64,000 nucleotides of DNA from UBA4951 sp963616935 (GCA_963616935.1 CAVEMS010000006.1:39390-103389), one strand, 5' to 3'. Positions 35,041 to 44,503 are shown, counted from the stretch's first letter. A program made the numbers and translations. Notes: generated by a model from the sequence alone, not told the origin.

Positions 35041-36071
35041 TCTTTTTCTCCTTTCGTCGCCGTTTCGAAGTAATGGTCGAGCTCCTGGGCGAAGTATTGA
35101 AGGGTGCTTACGACGCGGTCGTAATCCATTCGGCTTGGGCCAAGGATCGTCAAGGCGCCTTTATGCTCGCCTGGCAAACTGATTTTCGCGCTTACCATCG
35201 CCAAGTCGTCTAGCCCTTTGGAATTGGAACCGATTTGAACGACGATGTCGTTTTCGCCGTTTTTGGCGGCGTTCTCAAGCTCTTTCTTGAGTTCGTCCGG
35301 ATCGTCTAGGAAACGAAGCAATTCCCTTAGCTTCATCGCGTCGTTTGCGAATTCCGGCTGCGAATAGAGCTCGTCTTTTCCGAATAGTTCAAGGTGCTTT
35401 GAAGCGAAACTTGCGAAGGCTCCGAGAATCGCGTCGAAGACGATGCGCTGTCCGACTAGGTAATCGGTCAGAGCCGGCCTCATCGCTTCCATCATCGGGA
35501 CGACGGAGACAATCGGAGTTCCCGATAGTCTCTCATTCAGCAATTTGACCGTTTTGGCGACATCCTCGACGCTAACGGCATCTTGGATGATGAAGGTCTT
35601 GCTTTCGACATGGCCCTTGTCGGTTACGAATATGGCTGTCGCCGTATTGCTTCCAATAGGGATGATTTGAATCGATACAAGCCTTTCCTCATTGGCTTTT
35701 TGTCCGATGACGCAAGAGGCCAGATTGGTCATTTGGCTTAGAATCTGACAGCTTTCTTTCATGACCTCTTCGACGGATTTGGCTTTTTCGCTTAGGATCG
35801 TCTGCAAGGCGTTTTTGGCTTTTTCATCGACGCTGCCGCTGCGAAGGTTCTCAACGTAATATTGATATCCTTTCTCTGAGGGGATGCGCCCGCTTGATGT
35901 GTGCGTCTTCTCGAGGAAGCCGTCTTTTTCCAAGGCGTTCATCTCGTTTCTGATGGTGGCGCTGCTGACATCGAGTTTATAGGCTTCTTGGAGGGTTTTG
36001 CTGCCGACCGGTTCCGCCGTTTTGATGAAATGCTCGACGATAAGCTTCAATATTTCGTCGCGTCTGGTCAT
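34971..36071 (-). CDS. hrcA: Heat-inducible transcription repressor HrcA
   Basis: A 366-residue repressor of CIRCE-controlled chaperone genes. The N-terminal winged helix is TRRDEILKLIVEHFIKTAEP, VGSKTL and SSATIRNEMN. The GAF-like middle and conserved C-terminal GPSRMDYDRVVSTLQYF are present. A lysine-rich tail of about 35 residues beyond the usual end overlaps grpE by 70 nt. A CIRCE element lies in its own promoter region (36133-36159), so the operon is autoregulated. Confidence 0.95.
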   Translation of the reverse strand: MTRRDEILKLIVEHFIKTAEPVGSKTLQEAYKLDVSSATIRNEMNALEKDGFLEKTHTSSGRIPSEKGYQYYVENLRSGSVDEKAKNALQTILSEKAKSVEEVMKESCQILSQMTNLASCVIGQKANEERLVSIQIIPIGSNTATAIFVTDKGHVESKTFIIQDAVSVEDVAKTVKLLNERLSGTPIVSVVPMMEAMRPALTDYLVGQRIVFDAILGAFASFASKHLELFGKDELYSQPEFANDAMKLRELLRFLDDPDELKKELENAAKNGENDIVVQIGSNSKGLDDLAMVSAKISLPGEHKGALTILGPSRMDYDRVVSTLQYFAQELDHYFETATKGEKECSKKAKSGKTEKPQPNKKTTKK

Positions 36072-36090
36072 TGTTTCGCGTCCTTTCTGG

Positions 36091-36109
36091 CAGTCATGCT
36101 TCCTGACTG
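36091..36109 (-). other. Hairpin in the hrcA 5' untranslated region
   Basis: A 6-bp stem CAGTCA/TGACTG (36091-36096 with 36104-36109) with a 7-nt loop, just downstream of the -10 box and about 20 nt before the hrcA ATG. It could affect stability or translation of the mRNA. No T-run, so not a terminator. Confidence 0.5.
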
Positions 36110-36117
36110 CTAGGACT

Positions 36118-36145
36118 ATTATATGCAGGCTTTTAGCACTGTCAA
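36118..36145 (-). promoter_or_regulatory. Promoter of the hrcA-grpE-dnaK-dnaJ operon
   Basis: Consensus -35 TTGACA (36140-36145), 16-nt spacer and consensus -10 TATAAT (36118-36123) on the minus strand. Its -35 lies inside the CIRCE element, so bound HrcA would block RNA polymerase. Confidence 0.9.
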
Positions 36146-36159
36146 CCTTCTAGTGCTAG
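36133..36159 (-). promoter_or_regulatory. CIRCE operator for HrcA
   Basis: An inverted repeat matching the known CIRCE layout (TTAGCACTC-N9-GAGTGCTAA): the TTAGCACT arm (36133-36140) and AGTGCTA (36152-36158), with the same 27-nt total length. The innermost C/G pair and one outer base deviate from consensus. Confidence 0.9.
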
Positions 36160-36166
36160 TTTTTTT

Positions 36167-37255
36167 TCAAAATAGTTCGAGGAGGACGCTATCGAGGATC
36201 TCGATGCCTTTGTCGGTGCAGAAGAATCTCCCGTCTTTATGTATCATCAGACCTTTTCTCTCGAGTCCTTCGAACTTATCGCGATATTTCGAAAGAAAGG
36301 AAAAGCCGAAGCGTTTTTCGAACGTTTCTTCCGAGAAACCGTCGTCCAAGCGGAGGTTGGTAAGGAAATAATCCTCTAGTTCGCTTTCTTTGGATAATCT
36401 CTCCTCTTTTTCCCTATGCTCTCCATTTAGATATTTGGTTAGGTTACGCGTGTTATCGAAGCGGACGCCGTCGACGTATCCAGAGGCCCCAAGCCCCGCG
36501 GCGTAATATTCCTCGTCTCTCCAATAGACAAGATTGTGTTTCGAATATTCGCCGTTTTTCGCGAAATTGCTGACTTCGTAGCGGCGATATCCGGCGGCTC
36601 TAAGCGTTTCGAGTATCAGTTCGTATTGCTCCCCCGCCATTTCCTCATCCATCTCTGTATATCCGGCGTTATGAAAGGCCGTTCCTGGGTTAACGGATAG
36701 GCAATACGTCGATATGTGATTGACCCCCAAATCCAAGAAAGCGGACAAATCCCTTTTTACTTCCTCTTCCGTCTCGTTTGGCAAAGCGTAGATCATATCG
36801 GCGGAAATTCTTGCGAACGAAGCGGCTTTTATTAGCGAAACGGCTTCTTTCGCTTTCTCGAACGTGTGGTTTCTGCCCATCAAAGAAAGCAGTCTCGGGG
36901 AGGATGATTCTATGCCTATAGAGATGCGGTTCACGCCACAACTCCTAAATATTTCGAGTTTCTCCTCGTCTATGTCTTCAGGGTTGGCTTCGATCGTGAA
37001 TTCATATCCTTCCCCTAGTAGCGGCTTTAGAAAGCTAAGTAGCTCTTTGAGGGCTTGATTCGGGAGGATCGAAGGCGTGCCACCACCCACATACACGGTA
37101 TTCAAAGGCTCATTTATCCTTATCGCGGCGATTTCCTTCTCGATTTCCTTGACATAAGAAAAAGCCCACCGCTCTTCGTAAAGGACTTTGGCGAAGTCAC
37201 AATAGGCGCAGATACGGTGGCAAAAGGGTATATGGACGTAAAGAGATTTGGCCAC
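36167..37255 (-). CDS. hemW: Haem chaperone HemW (radical SAM, formerly HemN-like)
   Basis: A 362-residue radical-SAM protein starting YVHIPFCHRICAYCDF; the CxxxCxxC lacks the extra Cys of true HemN, which places it in the HemW class (haem binding, not coproporphyrinogen oxidation). VYVGGGTPS and IEANPEDID are conserved. It uses a GTG start overlapping the upstream stop by 1 nt (TAGTG) with GGAG upstream. It ends 8 bp before the CIRCE element; the order lepA...hemW-hrcA follows Bacillus. Confidence 0.9.
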   Translation of the reverse strand: MAKSLYVHIPFCHRICAYCDFAKVLYEERWAFSYVKEIEKEIAAIRINEPLNTVYVGGGTPSILPNQALKELLSFLKPLLGEGYEFTIEANPEDIDEEKLEIFRSCGVNRISIGIESSSPRLLSLMGRNHTFEKAKEAVSLIKAASFARISADMIYALPNETEEEVKRDLSAFLDLGVNHISTYCLSVNPGTAFHNAGYTEMDEEMAGEQYELILETLRAAGYRRYEVSNFAKNGEYSKHNLVYWRDEEYYAAGLGASGYVDGVRFDNTRNLTKYLNGEHREKEERLSKESELEDYFLTNLRLDDGFSEETFEKRFGFSFLSKYRDKFEGLERKGLMIHKDGRFFCTDKGIEILDSVLLELF

Positions 37256-37674
37256 TATTCTCCTTCTTTTTCGCTTTTTTCGATGGCGTTTTCAGCCTCT
37301 TCCGGATGGTTTTTGGCGTATTCGTCCATCGCTTCGAGTAACTTAGCGTCCTCGACTGGTTCGATTGTTCTATTCATCTCGTCTTGGAGAATCTCTTCCT
37401 CCGTCGGTTTGCTTTCTTTGGACTTCTTTTTGATTTCCTTTGAAGCCTCGTCCATTTCTTTCTTGGCTTCCTCGTCCTCTTCGATGTCGACTAGGATTCT
37501 GTTGACCTCCTCTTCGGCTATTTCGCGATCGCTTTTGGGTTTTTCGTCGCTCTTGAAGTGCTTGCTATATTTCTTGACCAAAATGACGGCGATGACGATG
37601 ATCCCGAATATCGCAAGAAGCATGACGATTATGAACCATGGTTGACTGGTGATTGATGAAAGCGTGTTAAGCAT
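37255..37674 (-). CDS. Single-pass membrane protein with acidic cytoplasmic tail
   Basis: A 139-residue protein of unknown family. One N-terminal transmembrane helix (residues about 12-33, FIIVMLLAIFGIIVIAVILV) is followed by a highly charged tail rich in E, K and D, probably helical. Two similar short units stand out: EEEVNRILVDIE and QDEMNRTIEPVE. It lies between the degenerate Fic-like gene and hemW, overlapping hemW by 1 nt and 5 nt after the upstream stop, so it is part of that operon. No function is assigned. Confidence 0.65.
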   Translation of the reverse strand: MLNTLSSITSQPWFIIVMLLAIFGIIVIAVILVKKYSKHFKSDEKPKSDREIAEEEVNRILVDIEEDEEAKKEMDEASKEIKKKSKESKPTEEEILQDEMNRTIEPVEDAKLLEAMDEYAKNHPEEAENAIEKSEKEGE

Positions 37675-37679
37675 TGTTT

Positions 37680-39242
37680 TTAGCTCCTTTTCTTTGGCGT
37701 GTAGACGAACTTGTTCTTGATTTGCATCTTCTCATAATATCCCTCTACGACCAATTTATCCATAGAAGTTCTTGCGGTTTCATAGACGCAATGGGCGTGA
37801 TTTTTGAATTGCTGGATGCTATAGAAACGGCCTGGCGTGCAGTGCGTCGATAAGAATGAGGCCTGCTTTTTGCTGATGTTCGGATTCGTTTCGAGGAGGT
37901 AGCGCATATATTCTTTTGCCTCCTTTTCGGTCAATATATCCGGTTCGAAGGCCAATGTTTTCGAGGCAAGAGAGCTCGCTTTTATCTCCTCTTCCGTGAT
38001 GGTCGCGCTTGGCTTGACGGTCGTCTTACTTTCTTTTTCTACGGAAGGCTCTGAAGAAACCGTCTTCTCTTCGGGCGTCGGTTCTTCTTTCGTCGCTATT
38101 TCTTCGATCGGCTCTGTCTTCTCTTCGGCCTCTTCTTCGCCGAAAATCGAATCGAGCGTCAATTGTTCATTCTTCGGAGGTTCGGGCTGCGCTAAGGCTT
38201 CCTCCTCGGCGATGGCTTTCTCCTCTTCCGATAGTTGGTTATATTCGGGCGAATAGACGGATATCTTGGCGTTATCGACGGCTTCTTTAACGTTGCCGAG
38301 CGTTTTCTCTAGTTTGGAGAGCGTGTAATCGACGAAATATGTCAAATCACCGCTGCTACGGACGTTTTTGATCGCTTCTTGATAGCCTTTTGAGCTGTTT
38401 AGAAGCAATTCGTCGAACGGTAGATAGAATACTTCTTTTCCGTATATGGAGGCGAGGTATTCCTTGGCTATGACGAGCGCCGTCGTTTTGTTATGACTTG
38501 AGAACGGGGCGATGTAAGGGATATAGAAGAGAGAAATCGCGAAGATGGCGAAAGGAGGCAAATTGTTATCGCCGACGAAGGCGAGGAAAGGATCCATGAA
38601 TTCGCTGACATGGCCATCAGGCGCTCTTTCGTAATCATAATTCGAGTTGTAATAGAAACTCTGAGGTCTGCCGAATGGGTTATCGGATTCGCGGTAGAAG
38701 GAAGTGAGCTCGTCTTGCCCAGTTAACTTCATATACGCTTCGGCGAGGAAATCATCATTTGCGTCCACTGGCGCCTTTTCGCTATATGCGTCGATGGTTG
38801 CTAGATAATTGAGCACATTTCGGTGGCTTTCGTTGTTTTCGCCATAGGTGCCGTTTAGCATCGCTTTTAGCGACATATCGCTGACGTCGCTTTTCTCGAA
38901 TGTGGCCGCGGCCTTTAGCATTGGGAAAAACAGTATTTTCCTCGCTTCCTTGCGCTCTTTTTCGCTTAGTCTGCGGTTGAATTCGGCGGCCGCTTTGGCG
39001 ATGTCGTCGGAGGCGTTTTCCCATTTGCCTCTTAGCACGGGCGTCACGGTTAGCGTCAATGGGCTCCCGTTGATTCTACGGAATCCCATATTCATGCGGT
39101 GTTCTTCTCGATATGAAAGCACCTCTTTCCAAAAGACCCCGGACGTTCCGAAGCCGAGTATCTTTGAGACGCCGTTTTGGTCAAGGTAGTTGACGTCGGT
39201 GCTCGTGATGGCGAATTTTGAATGTTTGTTTTCTTTTTCCAT
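37680..39242 (-). CDS. Degenerate Fic-like protein with C-terminal DNA-binding-like domain
   Basis: A 520-residue protein of uncertain family. Residues about 230-275 resemble a Fic core: PPFAIFAISLFYIPYIAPF then SSHNKTTALVIA aligns with the Fic motif HPFxxGNGR, but the catalytic His is Ala and the GNGR loop is HNKT, so AMPylation is unlikely. A low-complexity acidic linker (about 340-425) leads to a C-terminal segment (about 430-520) that reads like a winged helix. Family and role are inferred. It is the first gene of the run leading to hemW. Confidence 0.55.
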   Translation of the reverse strand: MEKENKHSKFAITSTDVNYLDQNGVSKILGFGTSGVFWKEVLSYREEHRMNMGFRRINGSPLTLTVTPVLRGKWENASDDIAKAAAEFNRRLSEKERKEARKILFFPMLKAAATFEKSDVSDMSLKAMLNGTYGENNESHRNVLNYLATIDAYSEKAPVDANDDFLAEAYMKLTGQDELTSFYRESDNPFGRPQSFYYNSNYDYERAPDGHVSEFMDPFLAFVGDNNLPPFAIFAISLFYIPYIAPFSSHNKTTALVIAKEYLASIYGKEVFYLPFDELLLNSSKGYQEAIKNVRSSGDLTYFVDYTLSKLEKTLGNVKEAVDNAKISVYSPEYNQLSEEEKAIAEEEALAQPEPPKNEQLTLDSIFGEEEAEEKTEPIEEIATKEEPTPEEKTVSSEPSVEKESKTTVKPSATITEEEIKASSLASKTLAFEPDILTEKEAKEYMRYLLETNPNISKKQASFLSTHCTPGRFYSIQQFKNHAHCVYETARTSMDKLVVEGYYEKMQIKNKFVYTPKKRS

Positions 39243-39365
39243 GCTTACATCATAAAGGCTATTGGCGCAAAAATAAATAAAATACTAATTTTTAACTATA
39301 AAAATGCCATTATAATTCGAATTGCACATGCAAGCATCAGCGTTTGTCGAGAAAAACTCGTTTAT

Positions 39366-41180
39366 TTATTTTTTGTCGTCATCTAGCGACAAAACGGCCA
39401 TGAAGGCCTCTTGCGGGACTTCCACTGAGCCGATTGCCTTCATGCGTTTCTTGCCTTCTTTTTGTTTTTCCAAAAGCTTTTTCTTGCGTGAGATGTCTCC
39501 GCCATAGCACTTGGCTAAAACATCCTTTCGCATGCTCTTGATGTCGGCACGGGCCACCACTTTACCGTTTATCGCCGCCTGAACTGGTACTTCGAATTGC
39601 TGCTTCGGTATTATCTCCTTCAGCTTTGAAACGATCGCGATGCCGCGCTGATAAGCGAATGGGCGATAGACGATTGACGACAAAGCGTCGATTATCTCGC
39701 CGTTTAGCAATATGTCCATCTTCGCCAAGTCGCTCTTGCGGTAATCGTCTATTTCGTAATCCAGCGAAGCGTATCCTTTGGTCGCGCTCTTGAGGCGATC
39801 AAAGAAATTGAAGACGATTTCGCTTAGAGGAAGATGGTATTTGACAACTTGCCTCGTGTCATCGAAATAGATCAAATCGTCGTAGATTCCTCGTCTTTCC
39901 TGGCACAATTCCATGACGGATCCGACATATTCTTTCGGTGTCATGATGGAAGAGGCGACATATGGCTCTTCGATGGCCTTTATCTTCGTCGGCTCTGGAA
40001 GGTCGCTTGGATTGTCGACCATCATTTCGCTTCCGTCGGTCAAAATTATCCGGTAACGGACGCTTGGGGCCGTTAATATCAAGTCAAGGTCATATTCCCT
40101 TTCGAGTCTTTCCTGGATGACGTCCATATGGAGCAATCCGAGGAAGCCGCATCGGAAGCCGAAACCTAGCGCTTTCGAGCTTTCTGGCTCATAAGTCAAA
40201 GAGGCGTCGTTTAGCGAGAGCTTATCGAGCGCGTCTTTCAAATCTTCGTATTTGCGGCTATCAACAGGATATAAGCCGCAGAAAACCATGGGGTTTATCT
40301 TGCGGTATCCAGGTAACGCCGTATCGCATTCGTTGCCATAGGAGGTGATGGTTTCGCCTGGGAAGACGTCTTTGATGTCTTTGATCGTCGCCGTGAGGTA
40401 TCCGACTTCCCCCGCCGATAGTTCCTTGACTGGTATCTCTTTCGGCGTCCTTATGCCAAGTTCCGTCACGACGTAGGTTTTCCCAGTCGCCATCAAAAGA
40501 ATCTTGTCGCCCACCTTAACCGATCCGTCCTTGATTCTTATTAAGACGACGACGCCTCGATAGGAATCGTAATAGGAATCGAAGATCAAGGCTTTCAAAG
40601 GCTTTGATGGGTCTCCGCTCGGAGAAGGGACTAAATCGACGACTCTTTCGAGCATTTCGTTCACGCCGACTCCGGTTTTGGCGCTTACTAACGATACGTC
40701 TTCGACGCCGATGCCGATTCTTTCCTTGATTTCTTCCTCAGCCCGCTTTATGTCGGCGCTTGGAAGGTCGATTTTGTTGATGACTGGCAAAATCATAAGG
40801 TCGTTATCCAAAGCCAGATAAACGTTCGCCAGAGTCTGGGCTTCCACCCCTTGCGTGGCGTCGACGACTAGCAAAGCGCCTTCGCAGGCCGCCAAGCTTC
40901 TCGACACCTCGTAGCTGAAATCGACGTGCCCTGGCGTGTCGATGAGGTTAAAGATATAGGATTCGCCGTTTTTCGCTTTGTAAGTCACGGTCACGGCGTT
41001 CAGTTTTATGGTTATGCCTCTTTCTCTTTCCAAAGCCATGTCGTCTAGCATTTGGGCTTGGAGATTCCTCTTTTCGACGGCTCCTGTGTTTTCCAATATG
41101 CGGTCGCAAAGAGTGCTTTTGCCGTGGTCGATATGGGCGATGACGCTGAAGTTTCTGATGTTTTTCTGATCGAATGGCAT
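39366..41180 (-). CDS. lepA: Elongation factor 4 (LepA)
   Basis: A 604-residue translational GTPase. G1 is AHIDHGKST (residues about 15-23), G2 is RERGITIK, G3 is DTPGHVDF, G4 is NKIDLP. The LepA-specific C-terminus is present (KMDILLNGEIIDALSSIV and AKCYGGDISRKKKLLEKQKEGKKRMK). No Shine-Dalgarno is seen; a TATAAT at 41192-41197 lies 11 nt before the ATG, so the mRNA leader may be very short. It follows the helicase gene closely. Confidence 0.96.
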   Translation of the reverse strand: MPFDQKNIRNFSVIAHIDHGKSTLCDRILENTGAVEKRNLQAQMLDDMALERERGITIKLNAVTVTYKAKNGESYIFNLIDTPGHVDFSYEVSRSLAACEGALLVVDATQGVEAQTLANVYLALDNDLMILPVINKIDLPSADIKRAEEEIKERIGIGVEDVSLVSAKTGVGVNEMLERVVDLVPSPSGDPSKPLKALIFDSYYDSYRGVVVLIRIKDGSVKVGDKILLMATGKTYVVTELGIRTPKEIPVKELSAGEVGYLTATIKDIKDVFPGETITSYGNECDTALPGYRKINPMVFCGLYPVDSRKYEDLKDALDKLSLNDASLTYEPESSKALGFGFRCGFLGLLHMDVIQERLEREYDLDLILTAPSVRYRIILTDGSEMMVDNPSDLPEPTKIKAIEEPYVASSIMTPKEYVGSVMELCQERRGIYDDLIYFDDTRQVVKYHLPLSEIVFNFFDRLKSATKGYASLDYEIDDYRKSDLAKMDILLNGEIIDALSSIVYRPFAYQRGIAIVSKLKEIIPKQQFEVPVQAAINGKVVARADIKSMRKDVLAKCYGGDISRKKKLLEKQKEGKKRMKAIGSVEVPQEAFMAVLSLDDDKK

Positions 41181-41199
41181 ATACAGCGGGAATTATATC

Positions 41200-43557
41200 T
41201 TATTTTTCCCGTTCTTTATAGAACGCTTTGACCTTTTCTTCTATTTCCGATGGTTTTTTGACCGTTTCATAGTTTTTCCAATGCTTGAGGAAGACTTCCC
41301 GATACTCGCGATATAGGTATCTATCATCGATCAAAAGGGCAGTTCCGACGTCTTTTTCCGAACGTATCAGCCGTCCGACGGCTTGCATGACTTTGTTTAT
41401 GCCGGGGTTTCGATAAGCGTAATCGAAGCCAGCGGAGAGTTTTTCGTCATAGTGCTTTTTGAGCTCTTCCGTATCGAAGGCGACTTGCGGCAATCCTAGC
41501 CCCACTATAGCCACGCCGATAAGCCTGTCGGAAGGCAAATCTATCCCCTCGCCGAAGCTTCCGCCGATGACTAGCAACGCGACGTTCGATTCGTTCGGAG
41601 ATGGGATGAAGTGCCTCAAAAGCGCTTCCTTCTCGTCCGAATCCATCGATTCTTTCTGCATATAGACATTCGTCCCTTCGCCGAAATCGAGCGATGATGA
41701 AATGCTTTTCAGATACGCGAAACTCGGAAAGTAAATGAAATAATTGCCTTTTTTCGAGGAGACGAAGGAAGTGAGATAATCGGCTACCTCTTTGAGGGTC
41801 TTTTCCCTGTCTTTATAACGGGTGCTCACGTTCGCGGCCAATAGGATTTTGAAGTTTTCCTTAGGAAATGGCGAAGGAAGCAATAAGTACGGTTCGTCTT
41901 TTTCGCCTAGTATCCCTTCCATGAAGTAATCGACGGGAGAGAGGGTGCCACTAAGGAATATCGCTCCCTTCACCTTCGAAAACGATTCCCTTAGCATTGG
42001 TGAGGGGTCAAGGCAAAGGACTCCGATTGACGCGGCGTTCTTTTTCTTCGAGACATACGGCAATAATTCATAGCCCCCGTCGATTAGTTCTCCCAAGCGA
42101 TAGCATTTTCGGGACAATTCGTTTACTTCTTCGGGCAGTTTCGGGAGTTTCTCGTCGTTCTGAATCGTCCTTTTCGTCTCGGTGAAGCGTTCTACGTGCT
42201 TTAGGAAATCTTCCGGGAAAGAAGGCAAAGCGATGCTTTCTTCCTTCGTTTCGCTCGTCAGGACATCGAGTTCTTTCAATAATTTGCTGATTCTTGTTTT
42301 GATGGTTTTGTTCGGATATTTCCGAAGCGCCGTTTTGGCGGCGATGAAATCGTTAGACGAGATGCTTTCGCTATAGCTTTTCCTGCCTCTTTCGATGATG
42401 TTATGGGCCTCATCGGCTATGACGAAGAAAGAGGATGGGTCGGCGTCTTCCCCGAAGTAGCGTTCCAATTTGACGAAAGGGTCGATGAAATAGTTGTAAT
42501 CGGCGATTATGACGTCGCTATCGAGGGATAGATCGAGCTGAAATTCGAAGGGGCAGATTCTATATTCCAAAGCCAGTTCCCTTATCTCTTCGCTTCCGAA
42601 ATGGGTGTAGCGCCTTAAGGCCTCTTCCCTCGCCGATGGGTATATTTCGTAATAGGATTTGGCGAAAGGGCAGTCGTCGGGATTGCATTCCGAGCCCTTC
42701 GATAGGCAAATCGCATCTTTCGAAGAAAGGGTGGAACTGTAAATGCATGCGCCATTTTCGGTAAGAATATTTATAGCTTTTTCCGCACTTTGTTTGCCGC
42801 TGTTCTTAGCCGTCAAAAAGAAGATCCTATCCATTTTCGTTTCCGAAAAGGCTTTTATGGACGGATATAAGGAAGAAATCGTCTTCCCGATTCCTGTCGG
42901 TGCTTCGAAAAAGAAGAACCCGCCCTTTTTTGCGGTGTGGTAGATGTATTTCGCCATCTCCCTTTGGCCTTTTCGAAAGTCTTCGAAAGGGAAAGGAAGG
43001 CTTTTTGCGCTTCTGCTTCTAACTTCGAAATGAGCGTATGTGGCCTCGATTCTTTCGAGGAATCGATCTATTAAACCCTCCACTCTCTCCCTTAATTCGT
43101 CGATCCTAAACGTCCAGTTGCGGATCTTTTTCTTATTGTCCCTTTGTGAGATGTATGTAAGCCGTACCCCGGCTTCCTCGCCACCGCTTTCTAGCAAATA
43201 CATAAGGGCATAGCAGCAAGCCTGCCCTAAGTGCCATTCCTTTTGCTCTTCATAAAAAGAATCGAGGTCCATCACGGTGCTTTTGATTTCGTCGATTATC
43301 GGGCGCTTGTCCGTCAATATGATGCCGTCGGCCCTTCCTTCGAGCGTCACTATGGCGTTTTCTCTTTCGAAGGAATGGCGTAAAAACATCTCGGATATGT
43401 AGGAATTTCCTTGAGCTTCTTGATAGGAAGCGTGGATTTTGCTTCCTAATTGCATCGTTTCCTTGTTATAGACGCGGTTATCGATGTCGCCTTTCCTTAA
43501 AAGGGTGTCGACGAGCATATGGACGCTCAAGGTGATGTGTCTTTTCGCTTTGGGCAT
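41200..43557 (-). CDS. DinG/XPD-type Fe-S helicase with N-terminal PD-(D/E)XK-like domain
   Basis: A superfamily 2 helicase of 785 residues from the ATG at 43557, or 798 from the ATG at 43596. Residues about 60-150 contain GRADGIILTDKRPIIDEIKS, like Cas4-type nuclease folds. The helicase has FEAPTGIGKTISSLYPS (Walker A), IADEAHNII (DEAH box) and a C-terminal QAVGRLIRSEKD. Four Cys between them (ICLSKGSECNPDDCPF and RICPF) should hold a 4Fe-4S cluster. Such proteins unwind forked DNA in repair; the exact role is unknown. The later ATG, 1 nt after the fmt stop, is preferred from family alignment, but its Shine-Dalgarno is poor. Confidence 0.82.
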   Translation of the reverse strand: MPKAKRHITLSVHMLVDTLLRKGDIDNRVYNKETMQLGSKIHASYQEAQGNSYISEMFLRHSFERENAIVTLEGRADGIILTDKRPIIDEIKSTVMDLDSFYEEQKEWHLGQACCYALMYLLESGGEEAGVRLTYISQRDNKKKIRNWTFRIDELRERVEGLIDRFLERIEATYAHFEVRSRSAKSLPFPFEDFRKGQREMAKYIYHTAKKGGFFFFEAPTGIGKTISSLYPSIKAFSETKMDRIFFLTAKNSGKQSAEKAINILTENGACIYSSTLSSKDAICLSKGSECNPDDCPFAKSYYEIYPSAREEALRRYTHFGSEEIRELALEYRICPFEFQLDLSLDSDVIIADYNYFIDPFVKLERYFGEDADPSSFFVIADEAHNIIERGRKSYSESISSNDFIAAKTALRKYPNKTIKTRISKLLKELDVLTSETKEESIALPSFPEDFLKHVERFTETKRTIQNDEKLPKLPEEVNELSRKCYRLGELIDGGYELLPYVSKKKNAASIGVLCLDPSPMLRESFSKVKGAIFLSGTLSPVDYFMEGILGEKDEPYLLLPSPFPKENFKILLAANVSTRYKDREKTLKEVADYLTSFVSSKKGNYFIYFPSFAYLKSISSSLDFGEGTNVYMQKESMDSDEKEALLRHFIPSPNESNVALLVIGGSFGEGIDLPSDRLIGVAIVGLGLPQVAFDTEELKKHYDEKLSAGFDYAYRNPGINKVMQAVGRLIRSEKDVGTALLIDDRYLYREYREVFLKHWKNYETVKKPSEIEEKVKAFYKEREK

Positions 43558-43558
43558 A

Positions 43559-44503
43559 TTAGCGGAGCCGGCTTCCCTTTTCGATATGATGGCCATTTAG
43601 GAAACTTGCCGCATCCATCGGCTTTTTGCCTTCCGGTTGAATGGATGTGAGCGACAAAACGCCGTCTTTAAGGTTCAAATAGAGATGCTTTCTGTCGGCG
43701 AATAGGGTTCCTGGTTCGCCAGTTGTCATAAGCGAGGTCATTTCCGAGCGAAGGATCTTTACCTTCTTGTCGTCTAAATAGACGTACGCCCCAGGCTCGG
43801 CGCTTAAAGCGCGTATGTAATCGTGGGTTTCCTTCGCGCTTAGCGAAAGAGGGAGTTTTTCGTCGCTTGGGAGTATTTTGGCTGCAAAGGTGACTTCGGA
43901 TGCGTTTTGCGGAATTCCTGCCAGTTCGTTATTGGCGAGTCTCAAAAGATCGGCGACGATGAGTTTAGAGGCGGCGTCGGCCATTTTTTTGGATATTGTG
44001 GTGTAATTGTCGTCTAAACCTATCGGGAAGACGAGGCGGTCATAGACTTCCCCCGCATCCATCTCCGATACCATTCTCATCAAGCAAACGCCGGTTTCGT
44101 TTTCCCCGTTCATTATCGCTCTTTGCATCGGGGCGGCTCCGCGGTATTTCGGCAAAAGCGAGCCGTGCAGATTGAAAGCGCCTAGCCGACAAGAGGTCAA
44201 TATGTCGTCCGGAACGATCTGCCCATAGGCGACGCAGACGATGATGTCGTATTGGAGATTCTTTAGGAAATCGTGGTCTTTCCGAATTCTGTGCGGTTGG
44301 AAAACGGGGATATTATGCGCTAAAGCCACTTCTTTCGTAGGCGTAGGCACCAAGATCCTTTTCCTTCCTTGCTCCTTATCCTCTTGCGAGATGACCGAAA
44401 CGACGTCGAAACCGGCGTCGAGAATCGCTTTCAAGACCTCCCCCGCCAAAGATGGGGTTCCCATGAACAGTATTTTTAAGTCGCTTGGTTTATCAAAATG
44501 CAT
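43559..44503 (-). CDS. fmt: Methionyl-tRNA formyltransferase
   Basis: A 314-residue enzyme that formylates initiator Met-tRNA using 10-formyl-tetrahydrofolate. It has ILFMGTPSLAGEVL at the start, the catalytic NLHGSLLPKYRGAAP (Asn-His near residue 112) and the C-terminal tRNA-binding OB fold (KVKILRSE, PEGKKPMDAASFLNG). No Shine-Dalgarno; a TAATAT box is 8 nt upstream of the ATG. It heads the fmt-helicase-lepA run. Confidence 0.95.
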   Translation of the reverse strand: MHFDKPSDLKILFMGTPSLAGEVLKAILDAGFDVVSVISQEDKEQGRKRILVPTPTKEVALAHNIPVFQPHRIRKDHDFLKNLQYDIIVCVAYGQIVPDDILTSCRLGAFNLHGSLLPKYRGAAPMQRAIMNGENETGVCLMRMVSEMDAGEVYDRLVFPIGLDDNYTTISKKMADAASKLIVADLLRLANNELAGIPQNASEVTFAAKILPSDEKLPLSLSAKETHDYIRALSAEPGAYVYLDDKKVKILRSEMTSLMTTGEPGTLFADRKHLYLNLKDGVLSLTSIQPEGKKPMDAASFLNGHHIEKGSRLR

